Origin: a virus
Direction: 5' to 3' (one strand)
Virus record (IMG/VR): IMGVR_UViG_3300037108_000024
Coordinates: 1 to 24,318 of that record
DNA: 24,318 bases
This document shows positions 7,756-12,801 of the stretch, piece after piece. The position numbers and the translations under genes are program-made. Under the pieces are notes generated by a model. That model saw nothing but the letters and a program-made list of their open reading frames with translations, ran no database searches and was not told the DNA's origin. Within the stretch, counting starts at the first letter, position 1, and the number at the start of each line of letters is the position of its first letter.

Positions 7756-7791
7756 GTAACCTCCACGAACATTGTGATTTGATAGAATTTG

Positions 7792-7861
7792 AGCGTAACG
7801 GAGGACTTGCACCTCCATCTCCCGATTGGATCCCGGGCGTGCGACTTTACACCAGAAACGC
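7792..7861 (-). tRNA. tRNA-Gly(UCC)-like cloverleaf with defective elbow
   Basis: Read on the minus strand, the 70 nt fold as follows. Acceptor GCGTTTC/GTTACGC has T-T mismatches at pairs 5-68 and 6-67. D arm is GTGT-AAAGTC-GCAC. Anticodon arm is CCCGG-GATCCAA-TCGGG, with anticodon TCC at 7828-7830. Variable region is AGAT. T arm is GGAGG-TGCAAGT-CCTCC. The 3' end is T73 followed by CAA. Glycine identity positions known from E. coli (G1-C72, C2-G71, G3-C70, C35, C36, U73) are all kept. Departures from a normal tRNA are A33 for U33, no G18G19 in a 6-nt D loop, and G55 for U55. It sits between ssb and uvsX on the same strand. It could be a decayed tRNA, a specialised non-translational tRNA, or a tRNA-like mRNA leader element. 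Confidence 0.5.
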
Positions 7862-7864
7862 ATC

Positions 7865-7886
7865 GGTGGCAATGAACATCGCCACC
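7865..7886 (-). terminator. Hairpin just downstream of ssb
   Basis: GGTGGC (7865-7870) pairs with GCCACC (7881-7886) around a 10-nt loop, 11 nt past the ssb stop codon and 3 nt before the tRNA-like fold. There is no long U tract after it on the minus strand, so a strong intrinsic terminator is unlikely. It may be a weak terminator, an mRNA 3'-end stabiliser or a processing signal. Confidence 0.3.
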
Positions 7887-7896
7887 AGCTACAACG

Positions 7897-8826
7897 TTAG
7901 GACTCGTCGACCATCAGGTCTGCAAATGCATCTTCGAGGCTCTGCTTCACGGGCTTCGGTGCATCATCGTCATCATCGATGCTAACAGCTTTCTTCGACG
8001 CTTTCTTTGTTGCGGTCTTTTCAACAACCACGGATTCATCGATCGCAGCCTTCTTCGACTCAACGACAACGGGTTGTGCGGCAATCTCTTCCTTCAACAG
8101 GTCGAGATCATCCTTCGGCTTAGCCCCACGAGCGGCGCCATCAGCCTTTGGATCAATCGCTGTTCCGCTATCGAGCCACGTGTTCAATGACGATGAGATC
8201 TCATCATACGTCTGTAACTTATACAGGTCGTTTAGATCAGGAATCGCATCGAGCCATTTCTTGGCCTGAGCAGGATCGTCAGATAGCTTACACGAACGTT
8301 TGAGATCGATGTTCGTGTCGAGTTGAGCTTTACCGTTGTACACCTTCTTCGAAGGAACAAGAGCGACCTTTAGATCGTTTCCTGTCTCGTGATCAAGGTA
8401 ATCACCGCCATCTTCATCTGTGAAGAAGCTCAACATTCGTTGGTACAGGAACGGATTCAAGCTCCAAACCAGAACACCCTTGTCCTCCTGACCACGAACG
8501 ATGATCGGAATGTATGCCGTCGTCTTTGCTCGCAGCTTCTTTGCCAACTCACGATCTTCAGCCGAACCGCTCGAATACAGCTTCCGCGTTAGCTCAGCAA
8601 TGGGATCAGGCTTATTGAACTGTATCGGAGCAAGGATCCTGCGTTGTTCACCGAGGTAATAAAACCTCAGTTCCTTTATCGGTTGCTCAGGAGTCGTATC
8701 CTTCCAAGGTAGCGGACGCACTCTGTACTCGCCTACCGTCGGTTTCCATAGTTGGACAGATGAGTTCTTGCTCTGTCCGCTTAGTTCGAGTATCCGCTTA
8801 CGAATTGCGTCTAGGTTCACAGCCAT
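7897..8826 (-). CDS. Single-stranded DNA-binding protein, T4 gp32-like
   Basis: Coats single-stranded DNA at the fork and cooperates with the recombinase. Seen: a basic N-terminus (MAVNLDAIRKRIL), the gp32-type entry QLWKPTVGEYRVRPLPW (about 25-41), a core with YLGEQRRI, KTTAYIPIIVRGQEDKG and WSLNPFLYQRMLSFF, a charged Lys/Asp-rich linker from about 215, and an acidic C-terminal tip (SLEDAFADLMVDES) of the kind that recruits partners. At 309 aa it is close to T4 gp32. The gp32 zinc-binding His/Cys cluster is not visible; only one Cys is seen, in KRSCKL. The ATG at 8826 has AGAGGA about 9 nt upstream. Next to uvsX, it forms a recombination pair. Confidence 0.85.
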   Translation of the reverse strand: MAVNLDAIRKRILELSGQSKNSSVQLWKPTVGEYRVRPLPWKDTTPEQPIKELRFYYLGEQRRILAPIQFNKPDPIAELTRKLYSSGSAEDRELAKKLRAKTTAYIPIIVRGQEDKGVLVWSLNPFLYQRMLSFFTDEDGGDYLDHETGNDLKVALVPSKKVYNGKAQLDTNIDLKRSCKLSDDPAQAKKWLDAIPDLNDLYKLQTYDEISSSLNTWLDSGTAIDPKADGAARGAKPKDDLDLLKEEIAAQPVVVESKKAAIDESVVVEKTATKKASKKAVSIDDDDDAPKPVKQSLEDAFADLMVDES

Positions 8827-8909
8827 CTTCGTCTTCCTCTTTCCTTCTTACGAATTCGATCCTAACACCGCACCCTGCGTTGTTCAAGATCGTTTTACCA
8901 CGTTTGTTT

Positions 8910-9131
8910 CTACCGCTTACCGTTTTTAGATCGTCCAAGTTGGTCAGGATCTGCTCCCAACGGAGCGGTATAACCCGCAATTCCGCCTGATCCAGCTCCT
9001 GCACCCATCTCGTCGACCGCTTCGCCGCTTTCATCATCATCAACGTCATCGGAAACCAATTGATTTGGTACCCGAGCATCATGCGCTTCCAAAACCGCTA
9101 ACCGAATGTACTCTTTGAGCAGGTTGCTCAT
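8910..9131 (-). CDS. Small acidic protein with C-terminal Gly/Ala-rich motif
   Basis: A 73-aa product: an N-terminal amphipathic helix (MSNLLKEYIRLAVLEAH), an acidic stretch DDVDDDESGEAVDEM, then GAGAGSGGIAGYTAPLGADP and a basic end (GRSKNGKR). The frame extends upstream to 9230, but the ATG at 9131 is chosen because it begins the helix and lies after the HD gene stop (9142). No strong ribosome-binding site is visible. I recall small phage proteins with a similar 'IAGYTAPLGADP' end, but the function is unknown to me. The helix-acidic-GAGYT layout suggests a virion or assembly-associated peptide; that is speculative. Confidence 0.65.
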   Translation of the reverse strand: MSNLLKEYIRLAVLEAHDARVPNQLVSDDVDDDESGEAVDEMGAGAGSGGIAGYTAPLGADPDQLGRSKNGKR

Positions 9132-9141
9132 GGAATAAGTA

Positions 9142-9777
9142 TCATTCTGTAACGTCTTGATCAACGGCAGGCCAATAAAATACGTCCTTTTCGCTGACCG
9201 TTGAAATGTAATCTGCCGTTGATAATCCATAGACGAGCGGCGAGATCTTCAAGCAATAGGGTTTGTTCTCGGGCAGAACCATTCCGTCGTTGAGCTTGAT
9301 CGCCAACCACTCATCAGCGTTCAACGTGATGCCGTAGTGTTGCAGGACGAACACGGTTCGATCGGGCGTCGTCATGTATGTTATATTGTTATTATACGTG
9401 TATTCCTCACCCAACTTGTCGCGACGCCAAGAATCAGTCTGAGGAACGTAGAAGTCGTTTGACGATTCCTTTCCTGGAAGACCAACCTTTCCGAGGTCGT
9501 GAAACAACGATGCAATGATCATGCTCTGCTTCGGTAGCTTCCAATTATAAGCATTGTTGATCGTGACGAGGTTGTTGAGAACACGTAAACTGTGATCAAC
9601 CAATCCACCCGCAAAACAACAGTGGTAATCGCGCTTCGCTGACGCTGGACACAGGCACAGCCTTTCATCAATTTCATCAAGCATCGACTTGATCGATGCA
9701 ACACGATCGCCAGTTCGTTCACACAGCAACGTAAAACGAGTCCAGTTCTGCTCGATCTGTTCTGGAGTGAGGGACAT
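9142..9777 (-). CDS. HD-domain metal-dependent phosphohydrolase (YhaM-like HD)
   Basis: The HD motif is clear: CCFAGGLVDHSLRVLNNL supplies the first His (near 62), SLFHDLGKVG the HD pair (near 93-94), and STADYIST near 187 a likely final Asp. The first part resembles the YhaM family (YHHAYxGGLLEHTLxV), whose members are 3'-5' exoribonucleases; other HD proteins are nucleotidases. No OB-fold is fused here, and at about 211 aa it is just the HD domain. The ATG at 9777 overlaps the stop of the upstream 60-aa gene as TGATG, with GAGGTG upstream. Position among DNA metabolism genes suggests nucleotide or small-oligonucleotide turnover. The substrate is not determined. Confidence 0.8.
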   Translation of the reverse strand: MSLTPEQIEQNWTRFTLLCERTGDRVASIKSMLDEIDERLCLCPASAKRDYHCCFAGGLVDHSLRVLNNLVTINNAYNWKLPKQSMIIASLFHDLGKVGLPGKESSNDFYVPQTDSWRRDKLGEEYTYNNNITYMTTPDRTVFVLQHYGITLNADEWLAIKLNDGMVLPENKPYCLKISPLVYGLSTADYISTVSEKDVFYWPAVDQDVTE

Positions 9778-9959
9778 CACTGCACCTCAACGTACAGAGG
9801 ATTGATCGCCTTCAGTTCATTTTCTGTCGGCCTCGTTCTACCGAAGTAGAAGCAACCCGCATCAAAGTCCTCACGTTCCCAGATGTAAAAACCAGGTCCA
9901 CCGACGCCGTGTTCAAGGTAGACGATTCCAACTTCAATGTATTCATCGTTGTCTTGCAT
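9777..9959 (-). CDS. Hypothetical acidic protein, 60 aa
   Basis: A small acidic, aromatic-rich protein (IVYLEHGVGGPGFYIWERED core) with no membrane segment. It is unrecognised. Coupling to the HD gene through a TGATG junction and its place directly after the polymerase favour a real gene over the alternative overlapping frame. No clear ribosome-binding site precedes the ATG at 9959. Confidence 0.55.
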   Translation of the reverse strand: MQDNDEYIEVGIVYLEHGVGGPGFYIWEREDFDAGCFYFGRTRPTENELKAINPLYVEVQ

Positions 9960-9992
9960 AACACAAAACGTAAACCACGTTCTGTCACGTGT

Positions 9993-11192
9993 TCAAGCAA
10001 TGATCGTTGATTTCATATAAAAACGTTGAATATACCCTCGAACCCTAACGTGATCAATCGCCATCACCGCTTCAAGGTCATCATTGTGAACGTCAACGAT
10101 CATTGCATCGTGTAACAAGAACACGGGGTGTGCTCTGTTCGGCAATAAACCGATGATTTGGTTAAATCCAAGCATCGTGACATCAACGCCCGTTGATTGA
10201 GCGTAGTAGTTCACAAGCACGTTGTCGAGAGGATCATCAATAACGACTCGACGTCCGTACCTGTTCGTGAGGTAGCCATTAGCGATGAACGATGCCTTGA
10301 TTCGTTCTAGCAGCTCGCTCGTCCTGAACTGCAACTTGATTCGCTTCACGAACGCGGTCAGTTCCTTGCCGCTCATTCCCAACGCATCACTCAACGCTTG
10401 CCTACTGCTACCATACAATTCGCTGATCACTGCACCCTTGACAGCGTTCCTATCGCAACCCATCTCCCTTGCGATCGAGCCGTACAGATCGTGTTCATCG
10501 CACGATCCACCGTGCTCGTAAAGAAGCACGCGAGCCTCCAATGAAGCAAAGTCAATCGCAACGATCGAACCCTCAGATCCGTAACGCGACACCATCAGGT
10601 TCCTAAACTCACGGTTCAACGTAAGGATTTGTGGACAACCGCTCTGTACTGTCAACCTGCCGGTTAACGTGGCGAACCTGTTGTACACAATCCGATTTGC
10701 CACACCTTCATCGTTCGGCTCGAACGACCTGATCGCAGGCACATTTCCCCTGTTCAACGATATCAACGTTTGCCATTTAGATCGATCAACGTGAACGGGT
10801 TGCAATGAGGCAATGACTGCATTTCCGGCCCTCCAAACGGTCTCAAAGTAACCCAACGAAGGCGAACCAATGCTCACATTCGATCGATCAATGATGCCAC
10901 TCACGAAGGCATGGTGTTCACGAATGGGCATCACCTTCTGCCATGGAACATCACCTGTGAACGAACACGATCTAATCGCATTGATGAACCGCGATGGTGG
11001 TAACAACTGCAAGTCGACGTTCGCTAGCCTTGCAACGGTGTTCAGGCACCAATTATCGTTCTCCAATACTACATCGTTGACGAAGAACGTGTGATCAGGA
11101 ATAACATCCACCCACGAGAACCCATCGTTAAAGAGAAGGTGCCGTGGAGTACCGATGACGTGCTTCAGAACACAAAACGGTATTGAATTCAT
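9993..11192 (-). CDS. Family A DNA polymerase, polymerase domain only
   Basis: Replicative polymerase related to E. coli Pol I, 399 aa. Seen: TGRLTVQSGCPQ (177-188), motif A VAIDFASLEARV with catalytic D214 and E219, the O helix RNAVKGAVISELYG with R248, K252 and Y260, GYLTNRYGRR (306-315), and motif C LLHDAMIVDV with H361 and catalytic D362. Motif C has HDA where most enzymes have HDE. The residue equivalent to Pol I Phe762 is Ile256. There is no 3'-5' exonuclease domain and no 5' nuclease domain; the latter is the separate gene at 2855-3841, and proofreading must come from elsewhere or be absent. The ATG overlaps the upstream gene stop as ATGA. The split-domain layout recalls Rhodothermus phage RM378. 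Confidence 0.88.
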   Translation of the reverse strand: MNSIPFCVLKHVIGTPRHLLFNDGFSWVDVIPDHTFFVNDVVLENDNWCLNTVARLANVDLQLLPPSRFINAIRSCSFTGDVPWQKVMPIREHHAFVSGIIDRSNVSIGSPSLGYFETVWRAGNAVIASLQPVHVDRSKWQTLISLNRGNVPAIRSFEPNDEGVANRIVYNRFATLTGRLTVQSGCPQILTLNREFRNLMVSRYGSEGSIVAIDFASLEARVLLYEHGGSCDEHDLYGSIAREMGCDRNAVKGAVISELYGSSRQALSDALGMSGKELTAFVKRIKLQFRTSELLERIKASFIANGYLTNRYGRRVVIDDPLDNVLVNYYAQSTGVDVTMLGFNQIIGLLPNRAHPVFLLHDAMIVDVHNDDLEAVMAIDHVRVRGYIQRFYMKSTIIA

Positions 11193-11440
11193 TTTGTCGA
11201 AGTTGACACGTGATTGTTATCATCTTCACACAACTTCACGTGTGCTAACCAAGATTGCAACGCTTCGATCAACGTGTTCGCATTTTTGATTCCTTTTTCA
11301 TCGGGAGGAATGTGAAACCTACAACATGATTCGTGTGTATAAGATTCAATTTCAATAAATAAATTGTTGTGAACATTCATTGTTAAAAACAATTCGCGAC
11401 CGGTGCTATCAACAACATCTTCCAAGAGTTCGCAGGACAT
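11189..11440 (-). CDS. Hypothetical protein, 83 aa
   Basis: Unrecognised. It starts MSCELLEDVVDSTG, followed by alternating hydrophobic strands (ELFLTMNVHNNLFIEIES), then a C-terminal helix (ANTLIEALQSWLAHVKL). The ATG at 11440 is chosen over an upstream TTG (11461); neither has a ribosome-binding site. Its stop overlaps the polymerase ATG as ATGA, so it is the upstream partner of the polymerase. A shortened palindromic repeat (11473-11490) lies about 33 nt before it. Confidence 0.6.
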   Translation of the reverse strand: MSCELLEDVVDSTGRELFLTMNVHNNLFIEIESYTHESCCRFHIPPDEKGIKNANTLIEALQSWLAHVKLCEDDNNHVSTSTK

Positions 11441-11472
11441 GAAAAAGATAGTAACAAACAAATCAAAGGATT

Positions 11473-11612
11473 ACAACGCGTGGAATAACCCAGTCTCGCC
11501 GTGCGACCAGAGAGCGCGACACCGCGTCATCCACGCGCGCGTGGAATAACCCGCCGAAAGCGTTCGCGCGTGACGGGCACAAACGCGTCATCCACGCGCG
11601 CGTGGAATAACC
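11473..11612 (-). repeat. CRISPR-like palindromic mini-array A (three repeats, two 33-nt spacers)
   Basis: Full 28-nt repeats lie at 11524-11551 and 11585-11612, identical to each other on the plus strand (GCGTCATCC, then the palindromic core, ending GGAATAACC). A shortened copy ends at 11490 and keeps only the CGCGTGGAATAACC half. Spacers 11491-11523 and 11552-11584 are both 33 nt, unrelated to each other and visibly GC-rich. The period is 61 bp. The 16-nt core TCCACGCGCGCGTGGA is perfectly self-complementary. The array overlaps the 3' end of the gene at 11527-11781: the 11585 repeat encodes LFHARVDD and the 11524 repeat supplies its stop. Confidence 0.85.
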
Positions 11613-11781
11613 AATTCGGGGTCAACCAAGAATAGAACTCGTCGGTGATTGAAATGAGAACGGCAGGTTGAACACCGATTGGAATATAACGTTGCATCGG
11701 CGTTGACCAGAGTTCTTGATTCTCAAGAACGGGTTGAGAATTATATTGATACACCCACTCGATGAGATCACCTGGTTTCAT
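11527..11781 (-). CDS. Paralogue 1 of a small repeat-ended protein family (MKPGDLIEWVY), 84 aa
   Basis: First of four tandem copies of one gene. The body reads MKPGDLIEWVY, then STPMQRYIPIG, LISITDEFYSWL and finally LFHARVDD; the last part is encoded by a palindromic repeat. A segment encoded mainly by the 33-nt spacer follows (FVPVTRERFRR), then VIPRARG and the TGA stop come from the next repeat read in another frame. The body has the strand-rich look of a small beta-barrel or SH3-like domain, which is inference. The ribosome-binding site AGGAG sits at the end of shortened repeat d, with 7 nt to the ATG. Function is unknown. Confidence 0.75.
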   Translation of the reverse strand: MKPGDLIEWVYQYNSQPVLENQELWSTPMQRYIPIGVQPAVLISITDEFYSWLTPNWLFHARVDDAFVPVTRERFRRVIPRARG

Positions 11782-11791
11782 CTAGATTCTC

Positions 11792-12043
11792 CTACAACGC
11801 GTGGAACAACCGAGAATGTTGCCTGACCGGGATACGACCTTCGCACGCGTCATCCACGCGCGCGTGGAACAACTCCTCCGCGGTCAACCAAGAATAAAAC
11901 TCGTCGGTGATCGAAATGAGCATCATTGGTTGAACACCGATTGGAACCCAACGCTTCATCGGTGTCGACCAGAGTTTGACATCCTCTTCGACGGGTTGAG
12001 AATCAGATTTATACACCCATTCGATCAAATCACCAGGTTTCAT
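11792..12043 (-). CDS. Paralogue 2 of the repeat-ended protein family, 83 aa
   Basis: Same body as paralogue 1 (MKPGDLIEWVYKSDSQPV, STPMKRWVPIG, LISITDEFYSWL), followed by LFHARVDD from the repeat at 11847-11874. Its spacer is 35 nt, not 33, so the next repeat is read in the same frame and the protein ends LFHAL with TAG. That TAG overlaps the AGGAG ribosome-binding site of paralogue 1 (TTGTAGGAG), linking the two genes tightly. The upstream repeat before its own ATG is degenerate (12060-12073) but keeps CGGAG near the start. Function is unknown. Confidence 0.72.
   Translation of the reverse strand: MKPGDLIEWVYKSDSQPVEEDVKLWSTPMKRWVPIGVQPMMLISITDEFYSWLTAEELFHARVDDACEGRIPVRQHSRLFHAL
11793..11874 (-). 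repeat. CRISPR-like palindromic mini-array B (two repeats, one 35-nt spacer)
   Basis: A full repeat lies at 11847-11874 (ending AACT instead of AACC), and a shortened repeat runs from TACAACGCG at 11793 to 11811. The spacer 11812-11846 is 35 nt, giving a 63-bp period, the only array here not at 61. The shortened repeat runs directly into the ribosome-binding site of the gene starting at 11781. The spacer shares nothing obvious with the others. Confidence 0.8.
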
Positions 12044-12059
12044 CGATGTTCTCCGATGG

Positions 12060-12189
12060 CACGTGAAACAACTCCGAATTGGTCGCTACTCCAGTGGACT
12101 ATCATGTCATCAGCGCGCGAACATAACCTCCGTATAGCCTCTCGCGCTCAATATGATCTTCGTGTTATCCACACGCGCGCTGAACAACC
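12060..12189 (-). repeat. CRISPR-like palindromic mini-array C (three diverged repeats)
   Basis: The best repeat is 12162-12189 (GTGTTATCCACACG, then CGCGCTGAACAACC). A damaged copy ends at 12128, with part of the palindrome lost (GTCATCAGCGCGCG then AACATAACC). A shortened copy occupies 12060-12073. The spacer 12129-12161 is exactly 33 nt; the other is about 30 nt. Repeats here have lost most of their self-complementarity. The array overlaps the 3' end of the frameshifted third paralogue, so array and gene seem to have decayed together. Confidence 0.7.
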
Positions 12190-12357
12190 CCCGGGGGTCA
12201 ACCAAGAATAGAATTCGTCGGTTATTGAAATGAGGACGGCGGGGTGAACATCGATTGGAACCCAACGTTGCATCGGTGTCGACCAGAGTTCGGCATCCTC
12301 ATCGACAGGTTGAGAATCAGATTTATACACCCACTCGATCAAATCACCTGGTTTCAT
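12148..12357 (-). pseudogene. Paralogue 3 of the repeat-ended family, frameshifted near the 3' end
   Basis: Body as in the other copies (MKPGDLIEWVYKSDSQPV, STPMQRWVPID, LISITDEFYSWL). After WLT the frame changes: the segment between the body and the repeat is 8 nt here (CCCGGGGG on the plus strand) against 9 nt in the other three copies. The protein therefore ends GGCSARVWITRRSY. With one base restored it would read LFSARVDN and end EVMFAR. The shift lies in a run of five C and five G (12188-12197), a likely slippage site. The start ATG at 12357 has AGGAG about 8 nt upstream, carried by shortened repeat i. It is either a pseudogene, a phase-variable gene or a sequencing error. Confidence 0.6.
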
Positions 12358-12368
12358 CGAGGTTCTCC

Positions 12369-12509
12369 TACAACGCGTGGAACAACCAGCCTCGGTGGTA
12401 GACATAGGAAGGGCCTAAGTGTATCATCCACACACGCGTGGAACAACCTCGAGGAAACTGACCGCCGACGGGCATGCCGACGTATCATCCACACACGCGT
12501 GGAACAACC
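12369..12509 (-). repeat. CRISPR-like palindromic mini-array D (three repeats, two 33-nt spacers)
   Basis: Full repeats lie at 12421-12448 and 12482-12509, identical to each other (GTATCATCCACACACG then CGTGGAACAACC). A shortened copy spans 12369-12387. Spacers 12388-12420 and 12449-12481 are each 33 nt and unrelated; the period is 61 bp. The repeat differs from array A mainly in ACAC for GCGC within the core and C for T in the tail, so each array is internally homogeneous. The 12482 repeat encodes LFHACVDD and the 12421 repeat supplies the stop of paralogue 4. Confidence 0.85.
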
Positions 12510-12708
12510 CCTTCGGGGTCAACCACATGTAGAATTCGTCTGTCATCGAAATGAGCATCATGGGATGAACGCCGATTGGAACCCAACGCTTCATCGTCGT
12601 TGACCAAAGTTTGGCATCCTCATCGACGGGTTGAGAATCAGATTTATACACCCATTCGATCAAATCACCAGGATTGAGCTGGCATTGATCATTCAACGTT
12701 CGTACCAT
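12424..12708 (-). CDS. Paralogue 4 of the repeat-ended protein family, 94 aa
   Basis: The most upstream copy. The N-terminus differs from the others: the ATG at 12708 gives MVRTLNDQCQLNPGDLIEWV, with the usual MKPGD replaced by LNPGD, so this copy is fused to a different leader. The body then follows the family (STTMKRWVPIG, LISMTDEFYMWL, GLFHACVDD). The 33-nt spacer encodes a variable segment (SACPSAVSFLE), and VVPRVCG plus TGA come from the next repeat in a shifted frame, as in paralogue 1. No palindromic repeat or clear ribosome-binding site lies before its ATG. The 93 bp up to the next gene (12802) show no other feature. Function is unknown. Confidence 0.68.
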   Translation of the reverse strand: MVRTLNDQCQLNPGDLIEWVYKSDSQPVDEDAKLWSTTMKRWVPIGVHPMMLISMTDEFYMWLTPKGLFHACVDDTSACPSAVSFLEVVPRVCG

Positions 12709-12801
12709 GACTGAATCGTAACACGAAGGTTGAGAACGTTGCACTCGTCGTTCACATCATACATCGAACTAAAAACAGTACGCCAACGTCACAAATGTTC
12801 A

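Noticed and set aside
7828-7837. Overlapping GGATCC and CCCGGG sites, as in cloning vectors
   Set aside because: They fall exactly in the anticodon arm of the tRNA-like fold and no other vector sequence is nearby.
7756-7872. N-terminal extension of 39 codons for the RecA/UvsX protein
   Set aside because: It would translate through the tRNA-like element, shows no RecA similarity, and lies before a GTG with a good GGAGG site.
8798-9082. Alternative minus-strand frame of 94 codons between ssb and the HD gene
   Set aside because: It overlaps the better-looking small acidic protein and runs into ssb; its composition is irregular.
10033-10050. GGGTTCGAGGG on the minus strand, resembling a tRNA T arm
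   Set aside because: It is inside the polymerase C-terminal coding sequence and no acceptor or anticodon arm can be built around it.
11801-12603. Plus-strand frames (about 120-136 codons) through the repeat region
   Set aside because: They are antisense to the four similar minus-strand paralogues, whose family similarity and ribosome-binding sites fix the coding strand.
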